Notes: a model not told the origin generated them from the sequence alone. A stretch of 64,000 nt of DNA from Candidatus Methanocrinis natronophilus (GCA_029167045.1 JARFPK010000003.1:24004-88003), one strand, 5' to 3'; positions 7,855 through 16,260 are shown, numbered from the stretch's first letter. Translations and numbers: made by a program.

Positions 7855-9591
7855 TCACATCACCCCGAGCAGGATGCCGGCCTGGGCGATCAGGCCGCCC
7901 ATGATGAAGGCAAAGGCTGTCGTGACCGCCAGCGTCAGAATCGCGTAATATCCGCCGAACTCCCGGTATAAGATGGCCATCATAGCTATGCAGGGGACGT
8001 AGTAGAGCGCAACGACCGACCCGACCACGAGCTGTAGCACCGAGAGGTTCATATCCAGGAGGGGAAGCACCGTCAGCTCTCTTCGGAACACTCCGAGGAG
8101 GAGCGGCACAGCAGCCTCTTGGGGGAGGTGAAGCCACTCCGTGACGAGCGGGCTCATGAACGCCCCGATCCGGGCCATCCAGCCCGTCTCGAAGAGTGTT
8201 GCAGCCACAGCCACCCCGACGATGACCGGAGGCACTGCATCGACTATATAGTGCTGCGTCCGGATCCACATCTTTTTCGCGATCATGTGAGCACGGGGGA
8301 CCAGGAGATCGGGGATCTCCATCACCATCGGCACACGCCTGCCCGGCAGGATGCGGTTCAGCACCGCGCCGCCGAGCAGCAGCGAGGCAAACGAGAGGAA
8401 CATGACGAAGGCGAGGGCAAAGGCTGATTGCGCCGCCAGCAGGGATATGAAGGCGCCCGTCTGGGCGATACAGGGAATGCTCAGGGATGCCATCAGCCCC
8501 ACCATCAGGCGGTTTTTCCGGGAAGGCAGGGTTCGTGTGGATATGATCGCCGGTATCCCGCATCCGTACCCCAGCAGCAGCGGTATGATCGAGGGCCCCG
8601 AAAGCCCGATCTTGCCCAGAAGTCCGTCGAGCAGAACCCCCAGCCGGGGGAGGTATCCGGAATCCTCAAGAATACAGAGCGCCAGATAGAACGAGAACAC
8701 ATACGGCATGATCAGCGTGAACGGCCACTCGATTCCCTTGGTGAGGAACCCATACTCACCGACGAGGATGTTCCGGAAGAGCCCGGGCGCAACAAGACCG
8801 TCTACCTCGGAGACGATCAGCGGGATGATGTAACCCTGAAACACCGGGAGGAGTACGAATCGGCGAAGCCCCATTCCCAGGCCGAGCACGATCGAAAAGA
8901 CCGCAAGCATCACCACGATGGCGATAAGGATCCCGGGCCAGGGGCGCATCGATGCATCGCCTATGGTCTCCCGTATGCTTGCCGATGCCCTGCCGGAGCC
9001 ATGAACCGCTGCCGCACGAATCCTCTCGGCGCATTCCCAGGAGGCTTCGACGATTCCCGAAGGCACCGGCGTGAGATCTCCATTAAGCACATCCCCGATG
9101 GCAGCTCTCAGCCCGTACATGCCGTCCCCGTCAAGAGCCACGGCGGTCAGCACGGGAACTCCGAGCTCCCGTGACAGCGCCTCACCGTCAAGGAGGAGCC
9201 CTTTCTCCTCCAGGAGATCCATGCGATTCACCGTGACGATCGTGGGAAGCCGGCACTCCAGGATCTGAAGGGCGAGATAGATGCTGGACTCGAGGTTTGA
9301 GGCATCAAGGACACAGACGACGAGATCGGGCTTACCCTTGAGCATGGCCACCGCGACCTCCTCGGCATCATTGGTGGCGTCGAGAGTGTATGTCCCGGGC
9401 GTGTCGATGATCGTTGCCTTGACACCGCCGAAAACAGCACTTCCTTTGGTATAATCGACGGTCGTCCCGGGATAATTCGCCATTCCCACGTGGAGACCGC
9501 TTAGGTGGTTAAAAATGACGCTTTTGCCTACGTTCGGCGGGCCGATGAGCAGTATCAGGCTCTCCTGTTCGCGCCTGGACAATTCAGCCAC
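7855..9591 (-). CDS. feoB: Ferrous iron transporter FeoB
   Basis: A 578-residue FeoB. The N-terminal ~165 residues are a GTPase domain with G1 GPPNVGKS, G3 DTPGTYTL and G4 NRMD. A short spacer leads to the membrane domain with two Gate regions; GYGCGIPAIISTR carries the conserved Cys of the first gate. It moves Fe2+ across the cytoplasmic membrane. It is shorter than the ~700-residue bacterial proteins because the GDI-like spacer is compact. No separate feoA is present: a FeoA-like domain is fused to the methyltransferase encoded 11 bp upstream. The operon order (two methyltransferases, FeoB, flippase-like protein) points to an iron-uptake function. The start lies just after a short run of charged residues and fits the family N-terminus. 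Confidence 0.93.
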   Translation of the reverse strand: MAELSRREQESLILLIGPPNVGKSVIFNHLSGLHVGMANYPGTTVDYTKGSAVFGGVKATIIDTPGTYTLDATNDAEEVAVAMLKGKPDLVVCVLDASNLESSIYLALQILECRLPTIVTVNRMDLLEEKGLLLDGEALSRELGVPVLTAVALDGDGMYGLRAAIGDVLNGDLTPVPSGIVEASWECAERIRAAAVHGSGRASASIRETIGDASMRPWPGILIAIVVMLAVFSIVLGLGMGLRRFVLLPVFQGYIIPLIVSEVDGLVAPGLFRNILVGEYGFLTKGIEWPFTLIMPYVFSFYLALCILEDSGYLPRLGVLLDGLLGKIGLSGPSIIPLLLGYGCGIPAIISTRTLPSRKNRLMVGLMASLSIPCIAQTGAFISLLAAQSAFALAFVMFLSFASLLLGGAVLNRILPGRRVPMVMEIPDLLVPRAHMIAKKMWIRTQHYIVDAVPPVIVGVAVAATLFETGWMARIGAFMSPLVTEWLHLPQEAAVPLLLGVFRRELTVLPLLDMNLSVLQLVVGSVVALYYVPCIAMMAILYREFGGYYAILTLAVTTAFAFIMGGLIAQAGILLGVM

Positions 9592-9602
9592 CCTCCGGCC
9601 AC

Positions 9603-10463
9603 CTATGCAACGAGTATCTCCCTGGCAAACTCCCGTGCCAGGGCTACCCTCCGCCCTTCAACCTCCAATACAAGCGGCCCCCCGAAGGGGTGTCGGCATT
9701 GGACGGTGACCAGTTTTCCAGGGCGGATTCCCAGGGGCGGGATCACCGGATAATCCGGTACCTGCATAACCCTGGCCGTCTGATCTGCGGCAAGATCGTC
9801 TAAGACATACCCCCCGGTGCTGGTGGCCGTCGGTTGCGACACCTCAATTGAGGAGCACCCCTTCTTGATAAGGACGGCCTCCTTCACCCCATCCGTCGGT
9901 AAGGTCTTATGGCCGGCGTCATGGCCGATATGCCCGGGCAGCACACGCCGGTACAGACTGCCCAGCATCCGCTTCTCCTGCGGGTTGCGGTAGATGAGCT
10001 TTGCGCCGCTGCGCATGCTATCGAGCAGCGAAAAAAGCACCATCTCCTTTGGAGCGACGTTGAGCGAGACCCAGACCGCATCGTAGGATGAAGCGTCGAG
10101 CGATGCCCCCTCTGCGATTTGTATGGTGATATCGGCATCTGTCTCATAATAATCGACAAAGCGCTGCGCCGCGTCTACAGCAACGGGATCGTTGTCCACC
10201 GCAGTCACAATAAAGCCTTTTTTGGCCAGAAGCAGGGCGGTGAACGGCAGCGATCCGCAGCCTACATGGAGGATCGAACTCCCCACCCTCAGGTCAGCTA
10301 GGGCCAGCTCTTTATCGACCACATCGCCATATAACCACTCGCTGTAGATCAGGGCCAGTCGCGGCCACCGGCTGCCCATATCCTCGATAGTCTTGGTAAG
10401 CCGGGCGATACGGCAGATCGAGCTTCCCTGTTCCGGTACCCGGTACTCGTCCATTTCGTTCAT
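9603..10463 (-). CDS. Nicotianamine-synthase-like methyltransferase fused to a FeoA domain
   Basis: A 286-residue two-domain protein. Residues ~30-205 are a class I SAM-binding domain with ILHVGCGSLPFTALLLAKK, acidic VDNDPVAVDAA and a late GAKLIYRNPQ segment; the Gly-x-Gly-x-Leu-Pro-x-Thr pattern and the late Arg segment resemble nicotianamine synthase, which condenses SAM aminocarboxypropyl groups. Residues ~218-286 read as a complete FeoA/SH3-like domain: DDLAADQTARVMQV, then PPLGIRPGKLVTV, HPFGGPLVLEVEGRRVALA and the closing ILV strand. FeoA normally binds FeoB; here it would tether the enzyme to the transporter encoded next. The fusion and the NAS likeness are my reading of motifs. Only 3 bp separate it from the upstream paralog. 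Confidence 0.75.
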   Translation of the reverse strand: MNEMDEYRVPEQGSSICRIARLTKTIEDMGSRWPRLALIYSEWLYGDVVDKELALADLRVGSSILHVGCGSLPFTALLLAKKGFIVTAVDNDPVAVDAAQRFVDYYETDADITIQIAEGASLDASSYDAVWVSLNVAPKEMVLFSLLDSMRSGAKLIYRNPQEKRMLGSLYRRVLPGHIGHDAGHKTLPTDGVKEAVLIKKGCSSIEVSQPTATSTGGYVLDDLAADQTARVMQVPDYPVIPPLGIRPGKLVTVQCRHPFGGPLVLEVEGRRVALAREFAREILVA

Positions 10464-10466
10464 ACC

Positions 10467-11054
10467 TCACCCCTGAGCCGCTGCCTGATAGAGGAGGGAG
10501 CGGTCGAATGTCGCCATGCTCTGCCGGATCGCAGCGTCGTGCAGGAGAGTATCGGGCAGCGAATCGTACCGGTCTTTGAAGGAGGGGCTCGGTGCCCGAA
10601 AGATCAACGGGGTCCGCGATCCGCAGCGTTCCTGCAGTTTCTTAAAGATCTCATATTTAGGTTCGGCCTGGAGCGCCACTATCGCTGCATCGAAGTCTTC
10701 CGGAACGTTTTCAGAGGCATCGCCAAGCTCCACCTCGATCCGGTCCTCAAGGTTCATTCGCCTTATGCAAGCTCTGGCTGACCGTACCACATCCGGATCG
10801 CGATCAAGAGCCAGAACCCTCGCCTGAGTGAGCCGGGCGATGTGTATTGCGGTAAAAGGGACCGCGCCGCATCCCACGTTCAGCACCCGCTCGCCTGACC
10901 GTATATTTGCAAGGGATATCTCACGCGCCACCACCTCGCGGTAGGGGAATGCATACATCTCTGAAAGGACTGTACTCCTGCTGGCAATCTTCTCGAATGC
11001 AGCCGTAAATCTGGCAAATATTGAGTGGAATGTCATCCGTTTTCTCCCAGCCAA
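10467..11054 (-). CDS. Nicotianamine-synthase-like SAM-dependent enzyme
   Basis: A 195-residue class I SAM-binding protein, first gene of the feoB cluster. It has VLNVGCGAVPFTAIHIARL (SAM loop of the NAS-like form), ALDRDPDVVRSA (ribose-binding acidic loop), GDASENVPEDFDAAIVAL and a late TPLIFRAPS segment matching the GAKLIYRNP of its neighbour. An N-terminal helical region (~45 residues) precedes the fold, as in archaeal nicotianamine synthase. Likely makes or modifies a small metal ligand from SAM; an ordinary methyltransferase cannot be excluded. A second in-frame ATG lies six codons after the chosen start. A tRNA-like remnant lies about 80 bp upstream. Confidence 0.65.
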   Translation of the reverse strand: MAGRKRMTFHSIFARFTAAFEKIASRSTVLSEMYAFPYREVVAREISLANIRSGERVLNVGCGAVPFTAIHIARLTQARVLALDRDPDVVRSARACIRRMNLEDRIEVELGDASENVPEDFDAAIVALQAEPKYEIFKKLQERCGSRTPLIFRAPSPSFKDRYDSLPDTLLHDAAIRQSMATFDRSLLYQAAAQG

Positions 11055-11138
11055 TCATCTGAAGCGCACCAATCCACGGCAGCGGTTAGATCGTAAACCT
11101 GCATGTGCCCGCTTCCCGGGCGAAATGCTCGGTGCCGT

Positions 11139-11225
11139 GGGCCTGCCGACAGGAATCGAACCTATCCTGTAAGGTGAGCTCAGATCCGGCCGATCACCCG
11201 GGCGCTACCGATCTGTGCCGCTTCT
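11139..11225 (-). other. tRNA-like remnant
   Basis: Read on the minus strand, TAGGTTCGATTCCTG forms a T-arm (ATAGG/CCTGT stem, TTCGATT loop), preceded by a GGCACAGATCGGTAGCGCC stretch that resembles a D-arm with its GGTA. The acceptor strands do not pair and the middle does not fold into a normal anticodon arm, so this is not a working tRNA. It may be a decayed tRNA gene or integration scar beside the Feo operon. Confidence 0.35.
11196..11222 (+). repeat. Imperfect direct repeat, copy A
   Basis: ACCCGGGCGCTACCGATCTG then TGCCGC. It matches copy B (12262-12286) over 25 bases with one inserted G and one transition. Copy A overlaps the tRNA-like remnant. The two copies flank about 1 kb of gene fragments in the same orientation, which would fit attachment-site or target-duplication scars. 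Confidence 0.5.
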
Positions 11226-11699
11226 CTGGCCATACCATGAGCTTACGAGGTGTTTCGCTGTATCGGATCGAGTCGCTCCTACCGGTTCACCGATTATACA
11301 TCTATTGTTAGATTCAAATATATGTAACCCTAAGAGGATTCGGATTGTTCAAAAGAGCCGAATATATTTAGGCTTCCTGGAAGAAACCGAAATTCTGGGT
11401 GTGATTGGCATGTGTTTTCGCGGGCCTTTCCCGCAGTGAAAAAGGTCTACAGCCCCGGATGCGATCCGCCGCTCGATGCACATGCGGTTGTGGTTTCCGT
11501 CCCTGTCTAATCTGCCGGTCTTCATCTACTGAGGCAGGTGTCCACGCGCTCAAAAATGGATTAAATTAGAACCTTTGAAACCGGCAACACTACTCCGGGC
11601 AGCAGCTTCGCCGGGAGGTGGTCGCGATTCGGCTCACCCGTTGAAGTGGTGCCGTTCATAGGTCTGGAGGATGAACCCATGCTTCCGGTGCCTGCTCCC

Positions 11700-11948
11700 T
11701 CAGAGCGGCGGCCGCAGGTACCCGATCTCCGGGGTATGGAGGGCCGGGCAGAATGGGCAAAGGGCGGAATCGACATCTTCTGCCTTCTCACGGACCAAAC
11801 AGCAGTACACCCCGCCGCTCTCCCGGACCTCGTCCCCGCTGGGAAACGGCATCCTGGCTGGTTGGGTGGGGAGCCCCTGGACGAGCATGCAGAACCCGGT
11901 GAGGAGGAACTTCAGGAACCAGAGCCGTACGTGCTCCTCATGGTCCCA
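11700..11948 (-). pseudogene. DUF2115 family protein, C-terminal fragment
   Basis: On the minus strand about 80 codons read HEEHVRLWFLKFLLTGF, later MPFPSGDEV, a VYCCLVREKAEDVDSALCPF segment and a final PALHTPEIGYL. The Cys spacing (YxC followed by ALCxFC) and the FPGG-like turn match the end of DUF2115, a protein family conserved in methanogens. The N-terminal ~90 residues are missing; upstream codons read as low-complexity shadow. The function of DUF2115 is unknown. Confidence 0.5.
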
Positions 11949-11971
11949 CCCACACTCCGAACTGGGCCGGG

Positions 11972-12301
11972 GAGACCATCGAGGCACTTGGGACGAATCG
12001 TACACTCATCATGCTTGGCGAGGATTTCCACAGATACATCTTTCGGAGAGGTGACCTGGACTTCTACAAGGCCCATGTTGATCAACCGAGGATCTTAGAG
12101 GTATCCCTAAAAGACGTGCGTAAGGCGTTTACTGGTAGCATGAAAGGCGAGATCCGTCTATTCGACAAAAACTTCCACGAGATAGCCAGGGTTTCAGCTG
12201 ACAACCCAGGGGATGACGTAGTCCTCAAGCAGGATATATCAACACTTGGATGGTACCACCTACCCGGCGCTACCGGTCTGTGCCGCGAGTACGCGACATA
12301 G
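11972..12301 (+). pseudogene. Fragment of a PPC-like (pre-peptidase C-terminal) surface protein
   Basis: A frame running from about 11972 (the first ATG is at 12011) encodes GETIEALGTN, then RGDLDFYKAHVDQPRILEV, FDKNFHEIARVSADNPGDD and ISTLGWYHL. The pattern (D-F-Y motif, LFD strand, NPGDD loop, GWY strand) is typical of PPC-like beta-sandwich domains attached to secreted archaeal and bacterial proteins. It has no signal peptide and no catalytic partner, and its natural end is replaced at 12262 by the repeat copy B, giving an artificial C-terminus. A broken piece of a larger surface protein. Confidence 0.5.
12262..12286 (+). repeat. Imperfect direct repeat, copy B
   Basis: ACCCGGCGCTACCGGTCTGT then GCCGC; see copy A at 11196. 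It truncates the PPC-like fragment. Eight bases beyond the copy the DNA contains GCGAGTACGCGAC, whose reverse complement recurs near 16453-16465. Confidence 0.5.
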
Positions 12302-12369
12302 ATCGAGGCTCATGGAATGAACCGTACACAATCCTGACGATAGTAAAAATATAGACTGGTTCACTATCT

Positions 12370-12453
12370 GGTTTGATCAAATCGAGAGACGAGGATGGTG
12401 AGACCCGATCGGTGTCGATGGAACCGCTGGAGAAGATCCGGGCGAGGCGGTGA
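12370..12453 (+). pseudogene. Tiny HEAT-repeat remnant
   Basis: Twenty-seven codons ending at TGA 12451 read LIKSRDEDGETRSVSMEPLE then KIRARR. This can be aligned with one HEAT unit of the gene at 17365 (LKDEDGEVRSRAAIALGEIG). The following DNA also shares the T-rich tail seen after that gene. Short, so only suggestive. Confidence 0.3.
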
Positions 12454-12485
12454 TCCTCGCCTCCCTCTATTTTTATTTTAACCAA
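12454..12485 (+). terminator. T-rich 3' tail, copy 1
   Basis: GGTGATCCTCGCCTCCCTCT followed by ATTTTTATTTT. Near-identical tails follow stop codons at 19111 and 19427, all with a pyrimidine run ending in ATTTTTATT. Archaeal termination uses such T-tracts, so these are likely terminators. Confidence 0.4.
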
Positions 12486-12839
12486 TACCCTGCAGCGTGC
12501 TGCGGGGTGCGCCGCCGCAATTTGACTTTAAAACCGTTTAATCGACCTTTCCGAGGCAGTTCGACATCGTCTTACCGTCAGCGATCTGGCCAAGAGGCGT
12601 ATTGTCACACTCCGACCTGCTTAATGCTGGGGCTCTGGATACCCGAAATCGACTGGCCCACGGCGCTTGAAACTCCTTCAGCCTAAAATTCCTCACAAGT
12701 TCTCATTTTTACGACTTTTGACTTATCGCCTCAATCATCCGATCTAATATGATACAGTCCGGCATGGCTCAACCGGAAATCAGCATCAAGCACTGCCTTC
12801 AAGCGCGATGCAAATTCTAAGATTAGCCCTCAACTTCCT
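12486..12839. other. Intergenic region before the recombinase
   Basis: About 350 bp with no supported gene. A 78-codon plus-strand frame here has no recognisable protein pattern. The last 150 bp are AT-rich and probably contain the recombinase promoter. Confidence 0.4.
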
Positions 12840-12875
12840 AAAAGTTAGCGTTTTATGGTAAAAACGCTAACTTTT
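12840..12875. promoter_or_regulatory. Perfect 15-bp palindrome enclosing the recombinase start codon
   Basis: Arms AAAAGTTAGCGTTTT (12840-12854) and AAAACGCTAACTTTT (12861-12875) are exact reverse complements separated by ATGGTA, which contains the ATG of the recombinase gene. In RNA the start codon would sit in the loop of a stable hairpin; in DNA the site could bind the recombinase. A degenerate copy lies at 5008-5044. Confidence 0.75.
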
Positions 12876-13478
12876 AATAAGTTCCACGCCCCCTCATCCC
12901 CCGTGGTTCCCAAGCTCATCACCCCCACCGAGTTCAAAGCCCTCGTCGACTCCCTCGAGGGCCGGGACCGGCTCATCATCAAGCTCCTGGCGGGCACGGG
13001 GATGCGGATATCGGAGCTGACCCGCTTGAAGAAGTCCGACCTGGACCTCGACGACAGGCTCATCCGGCCCCAGGCTCACAAAACGAAGACCCGGAAGTAC
13101 CGGGACGTCGTGATACCGGCGCCCCTGGTCCCCGAGCTGAAGAGGTGGGTGAAGTCCTTCGACCACTCCGATTACGTCTTCCCCGGCCAGGGTATCTCCG
13201 CCCCCATGACATCCTCGAGGGTGAGGCAGATCGTCCACGAGGGGGCGGTGGAGGCCGGCGTCCAGAGGGCTTACGGGCGCGATAAGGACGGCAAGCCCCT
13301 CTACGTGGTAACCCCGCACACCCTGAGGCATTTTCATGCGGTCAGGGCCCTTGACCTCGGCATCCCTCTCAATGACCTCCAGGCCCAGCTCGGCCACACC
13401 GACCTGAAGACGACCTCGGTCTATCTCAAGGCCGACATCAACCACCGGCGGAAGAGCTACGAGGGTTTCGAGATCTGA
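12855..13478 (+). CDS. Minimal tyrosine recombinase / integrase
   Basis: A 207-residue catalytic domain of the tyrosine recombinase family. The active-site set is visible: Arg in GTGMRISELTRLK, Lys in the KTRKYRD beta hairpin, HTLRHFHAVRAL (His and Arg), LGHTDLKTTSVY (His and the nucleophilic Tyr). The N-terminal core-binding (SAM-like) domain is missing: only about 22 residues precede the catalytic fold, against roughly 100 in XerA-type enzymes. It may work on short sites or as a XerA relative that binds DNA through the catalytic domain only. The ATG lies in the loop of a 36-bp palindrome. The surrounding 11-19 kb is full of gene fragments, which fits an integration hot spot. Isolated on the plus strand. 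Confidence 0.85.
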   Translation: MVKTLTFNKFHAPSSPVVPKLITPTEFKALVDSLEGRDRLIIKLLAGTGMRISELTRLKKSDLDLDDRLIRPQAHKTKTRKYRDVVIPAPLVPELKRWVKSFDHSDYVFPGQGISAPMTSSRVRQIVHEGAVEAGVQRAYGRDKDGKPLYVVTPHTLRHFHAVRALDLGIPLNDLQAQLGHTDLKTTSVYLKADINHRRKSYEGFEI

Positions 13479-13501
13479 AGAATGGCTTTGACGAGGACAC
13501 T

Positions 13502-14572
13502 TCATTTGTGCCTTAAAAAACTGGAGGCTATAACGAACATTGCGTGAGACCAGAGCAATGGCGAGACCGAAACTTGAATATCGTTGTCGAATATCTGCTC
13601 CGGAAGGTGCCTGCCTGACCTTTCAAAAACCCAGTCGAAATACTTTCTTGCTCTCGTGGCATCGCCCCTCTGGGCCCAGTATATCGAGAGCCAGAAGTTG
13701 AGGATCGGCCAGGCTCCAGCTCCTTTTTTTCGGTGCATCCCCTCGAACATCCAGCCATCGTATTCGTCATGCTCGTAGCGGTGCACCCCACCATCGACGA
13801 CGAGGCATCTTTCGATCTCCTCGACTGTAGAGGTGATTCGGGGGTCATTGGGCTCGCAGATCGCAAATGGATAGACAAGGCCCAAGACCGAAGCATCGAT
13901 ACGTCGGTCGATCAGCTTCCCGTATGAACGAACAAAATGGCCATCTATGAAGTGCTTGTCAAGTCTCGATCTCATCTCTTCAGCTACTTCTCGCCACTTT
14001 TCAGACTCTTTGGGTATCATTTCACTTGCGCACTCGAGCCCTCTTATGCAAGCGGCAAGAGAGTATGTGAAGTTCTCTGCAAGATCCGGAAAGGCCAACC
14101 TCTCCTCCCAGAGGTCGGTTGCCACAAGATCGAAGCATTTTCCGTTCCAGGAGCGTGCAAGCCCTTCGGCTCCTTTTTTGATGAGGTCTTCGAATTCCAT
14201 GGCATCTTCAAGGTTGTCTTGATAATGGTGCCATAGGGCGAAAAGGACAGATCCCGTCTGATCGGGCTGGAACCCGTTATGAGCCTTGAGCCCATTTACG
14301 TAATACTTTCCAAAAAAAAGTCCTGTGTCGTAGAAACTTTCGGCCCTCTTGAGGCACCAATTAAAAATATTTTCCTGTATGTTTTGAAGCCCCAATATGT
14401 CAGAAGCGATTGATACGTACGAGCAGTCCCTGGGCCAAACATAAAAGTAATTTTTGGCTTCCATAGGATAATAGTCCTTGAATGCGTTGGCGGCGACAAT
14501 CGCTCCATTTTCCAGGCACCCGTCTGCGATTACTTCTGCTGAAATATCTAATAAATTCTTAATCTGAAGCAT
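13502..14572 (-). CDS. GH15-family glucoamylase-like glycosidase
   Basis: A 356-residue (alpha/alpha)6-barrel protein of glycoside hydrolase family 15. Near the N-terminus YFYVWPRDCSYVSIA is the hallmark WPRD substrate-site motif. The catalytic acid is expected in DLWEERLAFPDL and the catalytic base in the late GRHLPEQIFD segment; both are present. The N-terminal beta-sandwich of larger archaeal glucoamylases is absent, and no signal peptide is seen, so it should act on cytoplasmic alpha-glucans such as glycogen or on trehalose-like sugars. It is the last gene of a minus-strand set with a TPR membrane protein (21 bp upstream). Base composition is lower in GC than the flanking genes, suggesting separate acquisition. 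Confidence 0.85.
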   Translation of the reverse strand: MLQIKNLLDISAEVIADGCLENGAIVAANAFKDYYPMEAKNYFYVWPRDCSYVSIASDILGLQNIQENIFNWCLKRAESFYDTGLFFGKYYVNGLKAHNGFQPDQTGSVLFALWHHYQDNLEDAMEFEDLIKKGAEGLARSWNGKCFDLVATDLWEERLAFPDLAENFTYSLAACIRGLECASEMIPKESEKWREVAEEMRSRLDKHFIDGHFVRSYGKLIDRRIDASVLGLVYPFAICEPNDPRITSTVEEIERCLVVDGGVHRYEHDEYDGWMFEGMHRKKGAGAWPILNFWLSIYWAQRGDATRARKYFDWVFERSGRHLPEQIFDNDIQVSVSPLLWSHAMFVIASSFLRHK

Positions 14573-14593
14573 GTCTGCACATCCCCGATCAGA

Positions 14594-16117
14594 TCAGCTG
14601 GAGGGCACGCCTTCACAGCTGAGGGTGGACCCCGAAACACTCGCCGTTTCCATCTCGAACTTGGCCTCTCCTAACGAGAAAATCTTGACTTGTGGGTGGA
14701 CCAAGAGGAAGAATATAAGTGCTGTGATCAGAATCATATTAATCAGACTCTGTCTGTTATCGGTGGTTGTTGTCTTGGTACTATTAGTTATCGTGATTTG
14801 TGGAGTGCCATTTATGACACTTCTATTGATATCTTCTTGGATCGTATTTACCTCTTCGGCCCCGAAGGACAATATACTAACTCCCAAAACGGATATCTCC
14901 GATCCAGAAAAAGAGGTGCACATCATATTGCCGACCATAACGAGCAGGGCGAAGACCAGGGCAAATCCCACAATCCCTCGAGATCTTGATGTTCCTGACT
15001 TGAACCACCAATCCCACCAATTGGTACCCACTCCAATCAACCGATTTAGATTGGCTTTTGCCGCCTCTGCCTGCGGGTCCAATCGTAAAGCATTTTTGAG
15101 GTAGCTCTCTGCTTTTTCGCTCGCACCCTCTTCATGATATGCCACTGCTAAATTGTTATAGATCTCCGGAAGCTCCTCGAATTTCAACGCATTCATATAC
15201 TCTTTCTTTGCCTCGTCTAGCAACCCCTGTTTATAATGTAAACGCCCTAAATTGTTATGAAGTGCAGCAATGGTTCGATTTTCTTTCGTCTTTGCGCGAG
15301 GAGAGAGCGTTTCGATGTGTTCTTGACACTCCTGTTTCTGACAAATGGCCAAGCCTTCAAGAAAAAGTTTCTTTGCTTTTCGGTACTCGCCGTTGTCCAT
15401 CTCGATCCGGCCCAGGTTGTTCAGAGTGGAAGCCTTCATCAGTTCATAGAAGATATGCTTGGATTTGCTGGCTTTGGGGTCTCGCGCTCTTGCATCAAAC
15501 TTGCGGATTGCTTCATTTAACTGCTCCTTGGCTCTTAAAAGCGTCCCGGTCTTGATTAGGGCAAGGCCGAGATAGAAATGGGGAAAACCAGAATTATCTC
15601 CTTTATAGATAGATATTTCGAACTTATCTATCGCCTCTTTGGGCCTGTTCCACTTGTAGTATAGCCAACCGAGATCGTTTCTAAATATTTCCTTCTCCGC
15701 CTTCTCAAAAGCCTTCTGCAGCCATTTCTCTGCAATTTCATAGTTATCCTCTCCCAGATAAGCCATTCCAAGATCGTGATAGACCCACGCCAAATGACCT
15801 TCTGGGGTTTCTTCTTCATCGAAACTGTAATCGCACTTAGTCTTAGTTAAAGTGCGGAACTTACTACTCGCCCCCTCTAGATTTGAAATTTTTGATAGTT
15901 CTTCGATCGCCTTTTTAAACTCCTCCATCTCAAAATAGACCATACCCAGATATCTACGGGCATTAAGGTATTTTTCTCCGGAATCTTCAATTTTAGCAAG
16001 ATTTTCTAGAGTTATAGCAGCTTCTCTTAAACGGCCATCGTTAAAATACTTGAAAAAAACACAGTAATCGTTATCAGTTACAGATTTATCTTTCGTATCA
16101 GATGCATCGGCACTCAT
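14594..16117 (-). CDS. TPR-repeat protein with C-terminal transmembrane segments
   Basis: A 507-residue protein. Residues ~20-365 consist of tetratricopeptide repeats with good consensus, e.g. GMVYFEMEEFKKAIEELSKI, ALHNNLGRLHYKQGLLDEAK and NLAVAYHEEGASEKAESYLK. Then comes a hydrophobic segment at ~382-400, a Ser/Thr/Asn-rich linker, a second hydrophobic segment at ~460-480 and a short charged tail. The TPR part should face the cytoplasm and bind partners at the membrane. Its ATG overlaps the stop of a 48-codon gene by four bases (ATGA), so translation of the two is coupled. GC content is clearly lower than the methanogen core genes here. The partner and role are unknown. Confidence 0.8.
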   Translation of the reverse strand: MSADASDTKDKSVTDNDYCVFFKYFNDGRLREAAITLENLAKIEDSGEKYLNARRYLGMVYFEMEEFKKAIEELSKISNLEGASSKFRTLTKTKCDYSFDEEETPEGHLAWVYHDLGMAYLGEDNYEIAEKWLQKAFEKAEKEIFRNDLGWLYYKWNRPKEAIDKFEISIYKGDNSGFPHFYLGLALIKTGTLLRAKEQLNEAIRKFDARARDPKASKSKHIFYELMKASTLNNLGRIEMDNGEYRKAKKLFLEGLAICQKQECQEHIETLSPRAKTKENRTIAALHNNLGRLHYKQGLLDEAKKEYMNALKFEELPEIYNNLAVAYHEEGASEKAESYLKNALRLDPQAEAAKANLNRLIGVGTNWWDWWFKSGTSRSRGIVGFALVFALLVMVGNMMCTSFSGSEISVLGVSILSFGAEEVNTIQEDINRSVINGTPQITITNSTKTTTTDNRQSLINMILITALIFFLLVHPQVKIFSLGEAKFEMETASVSGSTLSCEGVPSS

Positions 16118-16260
16118 AATTCTAAGCCCCCTACTAGTGCAGATGCAACACCCTTACCACCCTGCTCCGCTTCATTTCCTTCATACATCTCCTCAATACC
16201 TATAACAGCGATTATATCCTTAGTTGACTGTATCAGTCCGCTTTTCTTCGGTTCATCCAT
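16114..16260 (-). CDS. 48-residue protein translationally coupled to the TPR gene
   Basis: Starting at ATG 16260 the minus strand encodes 48 residues beginning MDEPKKSGLIQSTKDIIAVI and ending GGKGVASALVGGLEL, with TGA overlapping the ATG of the TPR gene. The first half is an amphipathic helix; the second half is Gly/Ala-rich. The ATGA overlap and an AT-rich upstream region with two TTTAAA boxes support a real gene. I do not recognise it; it could be a peptide partner or a regulator of the membrane TPR protein. Its last 18 bp occur inverted at 16334-16351. Confidence 0.5.
   Translation of the reverse strand: MDEPKKSGLIQSTKDIIAVIGIEEMYEGNEAEQGGKGVASALVGGLEL

Noticed and set aside
11139..11225. 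A functional tRNA gene upstream of the NAS-like operon
   Set aside because: The T-arm is good but acceptor strands do not pair and there is no anticodon arm; listed only as a remnant.
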